Position numbers and translations under genes: made by a program. The notes below the pieces were generated by a model, which was given only the letters and a program-made list of their open reading frames with translations, had not been told where the DNA came from and ran no database searches. 49,814 nucleotides of DNA from DASYHS01 sp035998295 (GTDB lineage: Bacteria > Pseudomonadota > Alphaproteobacteria > Azospirillales > Azospirillaceae), in contig NZ_DASYHS010000261.1 of the NCBI RefSeq assembly GCF_035998295.1, positions 1 through 49,814 of the forward strand. Reading direction: 5' to 3'. How positions within the stretch are numbered: position 1 is the first letter of the stretch; each line of letters opens with the position of its first letter. This document shows positions 42,208 to 49,814 of this stretch, piece by piece.

Positions 42208-43596
42208 TACTACAGCTGGGGATCACAGGTCTGAGCTCGCCGTTTCCAATGGGATCGTCGGGCACGTTCTGATGGCGTCTTCGCCACCACGACCACGTGA
42301 TAACGGCGGCGGGCGCGGGGTGTGCCGGAGCGACGAGGCCGACGAGCAGGCGGCGGATCTCCGGCACGGTGAGCGGCAGGAATTCGGCCCGCAGATCGGT
42401 CGGCTCCTCTCCCCCCGATGGCCGCCGCTCGCACGACGGTCAGGAAGGCCAGGGCAAACAGCGCGAGCGTGACGTGGCGGTGCCACGCCGTCCAGGTGCG
42501 CACCTCGTACTGGTCCAGCCCGACCTCGCCCTTGGCCGCCTCGAAGCAGGATTCGATGGTCCAGCGCGTGCCCGCAATCCGCACCAGTTCCGCCACCGGG
42601 GTCCCGTCCGGCGCGAAGGTGAGATAGTAGGTCAGCTTGTCCGGCTGGCTGATCGAGCGGCGGACCAGAAGACCCCGGCTCCAGCCCTCCCGCATCGACG
42701 GATAGGCCTTGTGGGCCCAGTCGTACAGGCGGGGTCCCTTGGCGCCGTCTCCGGCGCTCAGCCGCATCCAGTCCGTCGCCTGGATCCGCGCCGCCGTGCG
42801 GTCCTTGACGGTGTCGAAGCCCATCGGCGCGCGTTGCTTGCTGGTCACCGCCACGACGTAGCCGAGCGGCAGGCGCTCCAGCCACAGGCGCAGCAGGTAG
42901 TCCCCGCCGTACACGCTGTCGGCTGTCACCCAGGCACACGGCAGGCCCGCCGCGACGGCCCGCTCCAGCATGGCGCGCCCGAGCTTCGGCTTGGTCGCGA
43001 AGGTGATGTCCTCCGGGATCCCGGCCGCCCGCCGGCGCGCCTCGTCCGCCGTCCAGTCCTCGGGCAGGTAGAGCGCCCGGTCCACCAGCACCCGGCCATG
43101 GCGGCTGGCGTAGCCCAGGAACACGGCGACCTGGCAGTTCTCGATGCGGCCGGCGGTGCCGGAATACTGGCGCTTCACGCCGACCGAGCGGCAGCCCTTC
43201 TTGAGGAAGCCGGTCTCGTCGAGGACCAGGACGGCGCCTTGATCGCCGAGATGGTCCCCGACGTAGGCCAGCAGGTCGTCGCGTACGGCATCGGCGTCCC
43301 AGCGCATGCGCGTCAGGAAGTCGTGCACGGCGGCCGGCGAGCGGTCGCCCGCAGCCTCGGCGAGGTGCCAGCCGTTCTTGCGCTCGAGCGGCGCCAGCAG
43401 GCCACGCAGGTAGCTCCCCGCCCGGCGGCGCGCCTCGACACGCCGGAACCGCTGCGCGATCCCCTCGACCAGCGCGTCCAAGGCATCGCCCCAGCTTTGC
43501 GCCACGGCAATCGTTGTCATGCTCGGACCCTCTCATCGGATCCTAGCTCAACAACTCTCGCCGCCCGCATTCCCGCTCAAAAACCCAGCTGTAGTA
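42208..43596 (-). mobile_element. IS701-family insertion sequence (1389 bp)
   Basis: Perfect 13-bp inverted ends TACTACAGCTGGG (42208-42220) and CCCAGCTGTAGTA (43584-43596) are flanked by TTAG at 42204-42207 and 43597-43600. A four-base YTAR duplication is typical of IS701-type elements. The element lies 10 bases from the end of the helicase gene, so insertion occurred next to the putative defence operon. Confidence 0.9.
42210..43520 (-). pseudogene. IS701-family transposase with a C-terminal frameshift
   Basis: A 436-codon frame starting MTTIAVAQSWGDALDALVEG. IS701 features: LVLDETGFLKKGCRSVGVKR (first Asp), CAWVTADSVYGGD (second Asp) and WTIESCFEAAKGEVGLDQYE (Glu). After FLTVVRAAAIGG the frame changes: the expected end EFLPLTVPEIRRLLVGLV and ITWSWWRRRHQ lies in another frame. 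A run of six C (42411-42416), where five would keep frame, explains it. In the shifted frame the stop comes from the inverted repeat itself. Catalytic core is intact, so partial activity is possible. Confidence 0.82.
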
Positions 43597-43606
43597 TTAG
43601 CAGCGG

Positions 43607-46297
43607 TCAAGAAGCCACATCCCATCTTTCGCCGAGGAGGGAAGCCAGCGATGCCAAGCCCTGAGGCAGGTCCGTACCTCCCGTAGTCAGGCCCAGGTAC
43701 GTCGCAGCCCGGGTGGCCCCGACATAGAGATACTTGTCGAAAAGCTGCGGATGGTCCGCGGCGAGCGTGTCGACACCGACGAAGAACACGGCCTCGAACT
43801 CGAGGCCCTTGATATGCTGTACGTCGAACACCCGCACGTCGTTGTCCTGGCCGATCACCTGCCCGTTGGGACAGGCCACCGCGCGGATGTTCATGTCCGC
43901 CAGGGCCTCGTTAAGGCATTCGGCCATCTGGTGGACCTCGCCCTCGCCGTTGACGAGGACGGCGACCGACGGCAGCTGACGCACGGAGACCTCAATCTCG
44001 GCGATCCTCCGCGCGAGCCATGCGGCGACGGAGGGGTGGTCGGGCAGGTTCCTGCCGAGCACCGGCATGACGCCCTCGTTGTCGACGTGCTCGGGCAAGG
44101 TCGCCCCGCCATCCCCCGAGGTCGCGACGATCCGTCGCGCGAAGTCGTTCAGTTGTCGGCTCTGGCGATAGGCCACCGTGATGGCCTTCACGTCGATGCC
44201 TGGGCAAGCCCATCGCACTTGCTCGACGGACCGGCTTCCCCACGCCGTGACCCGCTGGTTGAAGTCGCCGCAGGCGAAGAACGAGTCGATCCCTGGGACA
44301 GACAGCCCCGCCATGCAGGCCAGCTGGACCGGCGAGAAGTCCGCCACCTCGTCCACCAGGATCTGGTTTTTGTACAACGTCCCCAGGGCTCGCAAGGCCT
44401 CATAGGCCGGCGCCTCGATGTCGCGGACGATGCGGCGTTCGCGGGCCAGCGCCTCCGCTGAGCTCAGGACCGACAGGATGATCACGTCCGCCTCCAGCGG
44501 GTCGAGGTCACCGGGGTTGAAGCCGTCCGCCTTGTACCAGCGGCCCTCGGACTGGCGGAGCCGCCGGTAACGGCGGTATCGGGCCGGGATACCGCCCAGG
44601 TACTTCTGCACGGGATTGGCGAAGCGCCGGGCGAGTCCCTGGACGACCAGGCTCTCCCCCATGTCGAGGAGCTCAAGCTCGGTCGGGACACAGTCGCCGA
44701 GCCACTCCAGGATCCGGCCATTGCGCGAGGCCTTTCCAACGGCCCTCTTCTGGACCTGCGCCCGCGCCAGGGCGCGGATAGCCTGGCCATAGGCGGCCAT
44801 TGCGGCGCCGCGTCCGGCCTTGGGCTGGGGCGCGTCCTCCTCCTCGTCGATCTCCTCGTCCGCCTCCTCTCCCTCGCCGCTCAGGGTGTCGAGGACATCG
44901 GCAAGCCGGTCGACGAACGTCCTGTCTCGGTTGACCTGCAGGTTCAGCGACGCGCGGATGGCCTTGTCGGTGCCCGCCTTGAGGCCGCCGACGAAGGACT
45001 GGATCTCGCCGCCGGCCGCCACGAGTTCGGCCAGCGTCGCCGACCCTGATCCTCGGCCGACTCCCTCCAGGGCCGCGGACAGCTTGCGTCCCAGTGCCGC
45101 CGCGCCCTTGTCGGCGTTCTCGACCAAGGCTCGCGCCGTGGCGCGGCGCTCGTCCCAGAAGGCGGTGGCCTGCCACGAGTCGAAGTCGGAGAACCAGTTG
45201 ATTTGGTCTTCGAGAGTGCCCGGCGAGAGATGGGAGGCCGACTCTCTAAAAACGAAGGGACCACCGCCGTTCGTGGTGCGCAGGACGCTCAGCGTATTGC
45301 GCGCGACCTCCCGGCGGTACTCCGCCCAGGTCCTGATGCGGTGGTCCGAGGCGGGGATGTCCTCGCGCGCGAAGGCTTCCTTCACGTACTGCTTGAGGAG
45401 TTCGGTGGGCGTGAACATGAGCCAGCTCTGGGCATGCTGGATGCCCCCGGGGCGTTCGGCGACCTCCACGGCGCCGGCCTCGGCCTCGTCCAGGGAAGTC
45501 CGGTCCAGCTTCTGGCCGAGGCGCCGGATGAGGGTCGTGGTCTTGCCGGTGCCGGGCGGTCCTAGGATCAGGAGCCGGCTCCCGAGCGGCAGCCTGAAGA
45601 TTTCGTCCTGGTAGCGGTCGAGGATGGGCTGGTCGCGCAGTCCCATCTTCGTGATGAGCGCGCGGCGAATTCCCTCCCGGAGGTTGGAGGCTTCAGCCTC
45701 TTCAGCCAGCAGCTGCCCGACCAGGTCCAGCCCGGCCTCCCCGTCCAGGCCCAGCAGCTTCCGCAGGGAGTCCACCGTGAAGGGACCATCCCCGTCGGCC
45801 TCGAACACGGTCCCCACGGAGTCCCAGTCGGAGTCCGTCCTCCTCGGCCGAAGCCGCGTCCGCTCGACAACCTCGACCACCTCCTCGCCACCGGGCAGCC
45901 ACACGGTGGTCTCGCACCCCACGGGCAACGCCGCCAACCGGCCGACGGGAGCGCGGTAGCTCGCGAGCAAGGCACCGTTGTGGCTGGACCCGACCGGCGT
46001 CCCGCGCGAAATGTAGTAGGTGCGCTTCTCCCCGTCCTCGTCCAAGACGACGACGCGCGCGATGGCCGGCTCCTCCCTGAGCTTGAGGAGGTCCCTCCTG
46101 GTCTCCTCCGACGTCCGATGCAGGTGCCGCATGGCATCGTTCGAGGTCAGGCTGCTCGGATTCGCGAGGACTACCTCGTCCACTCCTCTGTGGCCGTCGA
46201 GCCTCGCCCCGGCGGTCGCGGCCACCCGCTCGAACAGGCCCAGTGCGTCCTGGGCGACGGCTTCGATACGGTCCCGCGCATTCTGCGAAATCGTCAT
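43607..46297 (-). CDS. UvrD-like superfamily 1 helicase with long N-terminal extension
   Basis: An 896-aa SF1 helicase. The first 200 residues are an unassigned extension. Walker A LILGPPGTGKTTTLIRR is near 244. Residues about 420-560 are an insertion containing an acidic stretch (EEADEEIDEEED). Motif II appears as ILVDEVADFSPVQL (near 644), followed by FFACGDFNQRVTAWG, VAYRQSRQLNDFAR, HIKGLEFEAVFFVG and YVGATRAATYLGL (motifs III-VI). It should translocate on and unwind DNA. It is the last gene of the four-gene operon, 63 bases after the nuclease-like gene, with GAGG before its ATG. IS701 lies right after its end. Confidence 0.85.
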   Translation of the reverse strand: MTISQNARDRIEAVAQDALGLFERVAATAGARLDGHRGVDEVVLANPSSLTSNDAMRHLHRTSEETRRDLLKLREEPAIARVVVLDEDGEKRTYYISRGTPVGSSHNGALLASYRAPVGRLAALPVGCETTVWLPGGEEVVEVVERTRLRPRRTDSDWDSVGTVFEADGDGPFTVDSLRKLLGLDGEAGLDLVGQLLAEEAEASNLREGIRRALITKMGLRDQPILDRYQDEIFRLPLGSRLLILGPPGTGKTTTLIRRLGQKLDRTSLDEAEAGAVEVAERPGGIQHAQSWLMFTPTELLKQYVKEAFAREDIPASDHRIRTWAEYRREVARNTLSVLRTTNGGGPFVFRESASHLSPGTLEDQINWFSDFDSWQATAFWDERRATARALVENADKGAAALGRKLSAALEGVGRGSGSATLAELVAAGGEIQSFVGGLKAGTDKAIRASLNLQVNRDRTFVDRLADVLDTLSGEGEEADEEIDEEEDAPQPKAGRGAAMAAYGQAIRALARAQVQKRAVGKASRNGRILEWLGDCVPTELELLDMGESLVVQGLARRFANPVQKYLGGIPARYRRYRRLRQSEGRWYKADGFNPGDLDPLEADVIILSVLSSAEALARERRIVRDIEAPAYEALRALGTLYKNQILVDEVADFSPVQLACMAGLSVPGIDSFFACGDFNQRVTAWGSRSVEQVRWACPGIDVKAITVAYRQSRQLNDFARRIVATSGDGGATLPEHVDNEGVMPVLGRNLPDHPSVAAWLARRIAEIEVSVRQLPSVAVLVNGEGEVHQMAECLNEALADMNIRAVACPNGQVIGQDNDVRVFDVQHIKGLEFEAVFFVGVDTLAADHPQLFDKYLYVGATRAATYLGLTTGGTDLPQGLASLASLLGERWDVAS

Positions 46298-46360
46298 GTG
46301 TCCTCACTGCCAAGCCGGAGACGTGGGGCGGCGCACCGCCGCACGGCGCTCTTTAACACT

Positions 46361-47191
46361 TTAGATAGCCGATACCGGCGATCCGAAAGAAGCCTTCGAA
46401 GGCGCTGGTCGGGTCCCGACCAGCCCAGCCCACACATGCTCCAGCCAGAGCGGATCCTGGGCGTCGAGCGCGCGCCAGAAGAGGGCGCCGTCATCTCGCT
46501 GTAAGGTCACCAGTGCATGGTCGATGCGTCCGCGCGCCAGCACATCCTCACCGCCACCGGCGCACTCGGCCATGCGGCGCAGACGGTCCTGCAACGCCGC
46601 GACCATGATGGGGATCCATCGCCAAGCCTCCTCCGGCGCGGTGCGGAGGCCGCGCGGCGGGGCCAGGCTCGAGCCGAGGATCCAGTGCAGCAGCGGCAGG
46701 GGCAGCCGGTCCGGCTCCACCGTCACGATGCCCCAGACGAGCGCGAACCGGCGCGCCTCGTCGGAGAGCCTCGATCCGCTGACGAACACGCGGTGCAGCG
46801 GACGGCGGCAAAGTCGGGGATCCCCGCCCAGCAGGAAGTCCAGGCCCTTCTGGTTGAAGACCATCAGGTCCGTCTTGGAGACCGGGCTGGACAGGTGCTT
46901 CAACTCCACGTGGACCGTGACGTCGGGCGCGACGAACACGGCGTCGCTCTCATGGGAGAACCCTGACGCCGTGGCCGCCCCCCGGAGCGTCCTCGACCCT
47001 GCCCGCTCGTCCAGGGGCAGGCCCGACCGCTCACAGGCGCGATAGAAGGCGTTCTCGAACGCCCTGCCTCGAGTCGGACCGGTGAGGGTGCTCCCATCCC
47101 AGTACCTGGCGAGCGCGAAGCAGTTCAAGGGGAGCGCATAGAGCAGGGGGTGAAGCCGCCCGTCGCGCCGGACCGCGAAGTGGTCGATCAT
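46361..47191 (-). CDS. PD-(D/E)XK nuclease-like protein
   Basis: A 276-aa protein with a probable nuclease core: GRAFENAFYRACERSGLP (helix with Glu), then GFSHESDAVFVAPDVTVHV and ELKHLSSPVSKTDLMVF. Asp near residue 81 and Glu-x-Lys near 94-96 fit the D-x(n)-ExK metal site. C-terminal part is helical and unassigned. Start ATG 47191 overlaps the upstream stop (ATGA) and has AGGAGG four bases before it, so it is tightly coupled in the operon. The longer frame to 47398 is a shadow. Substrate unknown, but a nuclease in one operon with a helicase and an ATPase suggests DNA cleavage. Confidence 0.7.
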   Translation of the reverse strand: MIDHFAVRRDGRLHPLLYALPLNCFALARYWDGSTLTGPTRGRAFENAFYRACERSGLPLDERAGSRTLRGAATASGFSHESDAVFVAPDVTVHVELKHLSSPVSKTDLMVFNQKGLDFLLGGDPRLCRRPLHRVFVSGSRLSDEARRFALVWGIVTVEPDRLPLPLLHWILGSSLAPPRGLRTAPEEAWRWIPIMVAALQDRLRRMAECAGGGEDVLARGRIDHALVTLQRDDGALFWRALDAQDPLWLEHVWAGLVGTRPAPSKASFGSPVSAI

Positions 47192-48393
47192 GACGCCTCC
47201 TGCTGCTTCTTGGTGATTCGGATGAGGCCGATCTGGCGGTCCCCCAGCACGAGTGGGTCCTCGTGCAGGGGCTTGTTGCGCGGGAAGTCCTTGGCGATCT
47301 CGTAGACGTCGGAGCCGTTGTAGTGTTCGGCGAACAGCCGGTCGAACACGCCCGGGGAGCACCGGTGCTCGAAGCAGAAGGAGGCGCGCAGCTCCCATGC
47401 CAGCACCACGCTGGGGCGCCCCAATTCCCTCATCTGCAAGTACACCCTATGGACTCGGTCCAGGAACCCATCCCTGAGCGTCGCCAGCCCGTTCTCGAAG
47501 CGCACGCCCTCGATCGCTCGCCCGTCGGTCGAGAGGACCAGGGTCGCGGTCTCGAAGGTCACCCATGCGTCGAAGCGCGGGTGCGCGGACGTGGCCCAGC
47601 AGATCTGAAACTCCCGGCCCATCGTCCAGAGCCGGCGAAGGGTGTTGTAGTCGAAGCCCAGACCGTGGGAGCGCAGGACGGCCGGCACGACGACCTCATT
47701 GAGTCGCGACAAGGCCTTCCGCGAGAACTCCGGGAAGGATTCCGTGGTCGCCGCGGTCCGGATCTGCTGGGCGAGAAGGGCCACGCCGGTCCTGATCTCG
47801 TCCTCCTCCGCCGACGTCAACGGCCGACCGAGGCGGCCGCTGACAGACGTGAGGAGTCCCTCGGGCTCGAAAGTGCCGCGCTCGATGTCCTCGGCGAAGA
47901 GACGGGTGGACTTGTACCTCGGGGAGAGGTGTTCCTCGATGCTCGAGATGATGGGCGTGAGGAAGGCACCGTCCTTGACCGCGGCCACGAAGCGGCGAAA
48001 GTAGGGATGGCTCGCGTGGAATGACCTGAGGAGGACCTCGTAGGCGCGGGCGCGATCGGAGCGGAGCAGGTCGGCGAGGTCCCTGCCACGTTCGGTGAGC
48101 GCGATCCGGGTGTGCATCTTGCTCTCGTAGGACTTGGCGTCTTTGGGAAGCGCGCCGACCTCGGCATAACCCTGCCGCCCGAGCTCGGCCGCCACGTCGC
48201 GGGCCACCGAGTAGTTGGCGAGCCGGGCCGTCACCCCGCGGCTCAGGTTGAGCTTCAGCCGTAGCTCCTCCAAGGTCGATGCCTGGCCGCGGCCCATTGC
48301 CTGGATGGAGAGCATCATGTCCTTGGCGCTGATGCGCGGGATGCTGTCGGTCTCCGGCATGGCCGCGGGATCACCGGACGGGATTGCTGACAT
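47188..48393 (-). CDS. Winged-helix-like protein of the four-gene operon
   Basis: A 401-aa protein of no family I can name. Residues about 20-110 look like a winged helix: AKDMMLSIQAMGRGQASTLE, LRLKLNLSRGVTARLANYSV and RIALTERGRDLADLL, the last like the C-terminal strand-helix of wHTH proteins. The rest is mixed with no catalytic motif and includes a Leu-rich middle and the segment ELRASFCFEHRCSPGVFDRL. It may bind DNA or bridge the ATPase and nuclease. ATG 48393 is chosen because GAGGAGGAAG lies just upstream; it overlaps the ATPase gene by 23 bases. Confidence 0.6.
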   Translation of the reverse strand: MSAIPSGDPAAMPETDSIPRISAKDMMLSIQAMGRGQASTLEELRLKLNLSRGVTARLANYSVARDVAAELGRQGYAEVGALPKDAKSYESKMHTRIALTERGRDLADLLRSDRARAYEVLLRSFHASHPYFRRFVAAVKDGAFLTPIISSIEEHLSPRYKSTRLFAEDIERGTFEPEGLLTSVSGRLGRPLTSAEEDEIRTGVALLAQQIRTAATTESFPEFSRKALSRLNEVVVPAVLRSHGLGFDYNTLRRLWTMGREFQICWATSAHPRFDAWVTFETATLVLSTDGRAIEGVRFENGLATLRDGFLDRVHRVYLQMRELGRPSVVLAWELRASFCFEHRCSPGVFDRLFAEHYNGSDVYEIAKDFPRNKPLHEDPLVLGDRQIGLIRITKKQQEAS

Positions 48394-49681
48394 CGTCTTC
48401 CTCCTCGTCGTCCACGACGCGGAACTGACCTGCCCCCGCGTCGATGAAGGGCTGGACGTAGGTGAGGTCGATGGTCTTGCGTCCATCCAGCTCCGCCTGG
48501 GTCAATATGGTGTTGAGCGTCTCGAGGAACCTGCGAGGGTTGCCGTCGACGCCGAGGCGCACCAACTCCAAGACGTCCTCGTTGAAGGGATGGAGCGGTG
48601 TCGGGGGTGACCGCCCCGCCGGCCGCTTCGCCGCCAGCAGCTCGGCGGTGAGATTGCGGGCGTGCGTCGGGGTGGACAGGCCCTTCAGGTCGACGATGCG
48701 GGGCTGGTTGATGGGCAAGGCATAGTCGAGGGAGGGAAGGTGCTCTGCCTGCCAGATCGGTTCCAGCTCTTGCTGGGCGTTGATGTGCATCTGGAACACG
48801 AAGGAGGCCATGTCCGCCGTCGGTGACGTCTGGCACATCGACTCCCGCAGGATGCGCACGTCCCGTCCCTGGCGGCGGGCCCACTTGGCGAAGTTCTCCA
48901 CTTGATCCACGAAGTAGACCACGTGGGCGATGCCCGCCAAGCTGGCGAAGGCGTCGAAGACATGCACGAAGTGGAAGCCTAGAGACGCCTTGATCCGCGG
49001 CCCGATGCGCTCGCGCACGTAGTCCGCCAGCGCGTCGGTGTCGTCGTGGCAGAGCGCGTCGATGAACCCGGAGACCTGGCGCTGTGTGAGCTGGATGGGC
49101 AGGTTCCTGTAGCTCGACAGGGCTTGCACCAACGCCCTCTTGATGGTCTCGCCCTTGTAGGGGGCTGCCGCGCCCAGCCGGTCTGCGGCACGGCCGCGCA
49201 GCTCGCGGTGGACATTGTGCTCGCCATGCTCGCAGCGGAGGGCGAACACCACGCCTTCCAGCAAGGCGGCAGAGAAGGTCTTGATGTTCATGTTCTCCGC
49301 GAACCCGCAATAGCCCGCAATGAAGGGGTTCCCGGCGACGTCCTCGTCCTCGATGTCGAATCTCTTGAGCAGCGCCGCGCCGAAGTCCCTGTTCACCAGG
49401 CGACTCTCCTCGCACATCAGCATGGACTTCCCGAACCCACGCCCCTCACTGTCGCCCGTGTGGCTCGACCACACGGCCCCGATCGTCTGGCGCCTTTTGC
49501 GGTCGAGGGGCACGAGGAAGAACTTGCGATGGAATTCCTCGAGCTGCGCCCCGTACATCTCCCGCACGTACACGCCCGGGCTGTCGGGGTTGTAAATGTC
49601 GGCCACCCGGAACGGGGTGTCGGCCAAGCAGCAGTCGTCGAGCAGGAAATCTCTCTTGGTGCCTTTGCGGGCGAGCGCCAT
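48371..49681 (-). CDS. P-loop ATPase, first gene of the four-gene operon
   Basis: A 436-aa protein with Walker A GRGFGKSMLM (near residue 78) and a Walker B-like hydrophobic strand HVVYFVDQVENFAKW (near 252, Asp then Glu). It is probably an AAA/STAND-like NTPase. The N-terminal part begins MALARKGTKRDFLLDDCCLA and reads PGVYVREMYG; the C-terminal part includes RIVDLKGLSTPTHARNLTAE and a highly acidic tail (VVDDEEEDD). I could not match it to a named defence ATPase. GGAGACACGCG precedes the ATG. The acidic tail could contact partner proteins. Confidence 0.7.
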   Translation of the reverse strand: MALARKGTKRDFLLDDCCLADTPFRVADIYNPDSPGVYVREMYGAQLEEFHRKFFLVPLDRKRRQTIGAVWSSHTGDSEGRGFGKSMLMCEESRLVNRDFGAALLKRFDIEDEDVAGNPFIAGYCGFAENMNIKTFSAALLEGVVFALRCEHGEHNVHRELRGRAADRLGAAAPYKGETIKRALVQALSSYRNLPIQLTQRQVSGFIDALCHDDTDALADYVRERIGPRIKASLGFHFVHVFDAFASLAGIAHVVYFVDQVENFAKWARRQGRDVRILRESMCQTSPTADMASFVFQMHINAQQELEPIWQAEHLPSLDYALPINQPRIVDLKGLSTPTHARNLTAELLAAKRPAGRSPPTPLHPFNEDVLELVRLGVDGNPRRFLETLNTILTQAELDGRKTIDLTYVQPFIDAGAGQFRVVDDEEEDDVSNPVR

Positions 49682-49712
49682 CGCGTGTCTCCATCCAGGG
49701 CGTGATCGGATC

Positions 49713-49729
49713 TGAGGTGATCATCCTCA
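49713..49729 (-). promoter_or_regulatory. Candidate operator of the four-gene operon
   Basis: TGAGGTGATCATCCTCA is a 17-base dyad with arms TGAGG/CCTCA around a TGATCA core, 32-48 bases before the ATPase ATG. An AT-rich CATAATAAAA on the minus strand at about 49749-49759 could be the -10 region. The dyad may bind a repressor; no candidate regulator gene is in view. Confidence 0.35.
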
Positions 49730-49814
49730 AAGCAGGATGTAAATCCACGTTTTATTATGGCGAGAAGGAGTTTGTTCGGGCGAGAATCCATACGATCTAA
49801 GTCGTTGTGGGGGG

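Noticed and set aside
42223..43536. Second minus-strand frame of 437 codons in the IS701 element
   Set aside because: Shifted-frame shadow of the transposase. Only the last part of a third frame carries the true C-terminus.
43607..49681. Assignment of the operon to Gabija, BREX or Dnd-type systems
   Set aside because: Gabija has an OLD-type ATPase/TOPRIM nuclease with a UvrD helicase, which is not the layout here. I saw no PglZ, methyltransferase or Dnd signature proteins.
1..49814. tRNA, rRNA and CRISPR arrays
   Set aside because: I looked for repeat/spacer arrays, conserved rRNA stretches and tRNA-like cloverleaf ends and saw none. Without a covariance search this is not proof of absence.

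Overview
The window is high-GC DNA, coding on both strands. Its gene content (RmlABCD, an ExoY/PssY-type initiating transferase, a fused Wzz/tyrosine kinase, IS66/IS3/IS5/IS701 elements, pRiA4b Orf3-like and AlpA-like plasmid genes) fits an alphaproteobacterium, perhaps from the Rhodospirillales/Rhizobiales. Species cannot be read from the sequence. I saw no tRNA, rRNA or CRISPR array.

Left edge (1-1004): an IS graveyard. The end of an IS3-family element sits inside an IS66-family tnpB, followed by a decayed pRiA4b Orf3-like fragment.

1065-29320: a large surface-polysaccharide locus, nearly all on the minus strand. In transcription order from the right: an outer-membrane beta-barrel protein, a Wza-like export protein, a Wzz/BY-kinase co-polymerase, a small TPR-like protein and, divergently, a small membrane protein plus an O-antigen-ligase-like polymerase. 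These are followed by the initiating sugar-phosphate transferase, rmlC-B-D-A, a low-GC Wzy-type polymerase, a Wzx-type flippase, several GT4/GT2 glycosyltransferases, methyltransferases (one split by an amber codon), a PssD/PssE (Alg14/Alg13-like) pair, an unusual glycosyltransferase/thymidylate-kinase-like fusion, a membrane protein with a nucleotidyltransferase motif, galE and a vanZ-like gene. Start and stop codons overlap by 1-10 bases at many junctions, which points to translational coupling. To the right lie a plus-strand transglutaminase-like lipoprotein and a PP2A-type phosphatase, then an alanine-rich secreted repeat protein.

29780-43600: an accessory region full of broken and intact mobile elements (IS3, IS1182-like, IS256, IS5, IS701). 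It also holds a replication module (HUH-type YagK/YfjJ-like Rep, AlpA-like regulator, large RepA/AAA-type ATPase), two small orphan genes, a PD-(D/E)XK restriction-like nuclease, a GIY-YIG-like protein and a decayed gene.

43607-49729: a compact four-gene minus-strand operon immediately beside the IS701 copy. It encodes a P-loop ATPase, a winged-helix-like 401-aa protein, a PD-(D/E)XK nuclease-like protein and an 896-aa UvrD-like helicase. I cannot match it to a named system. It has the composition of an anti-phage or DNA-processing system and is the best candidate here for something undescribed.
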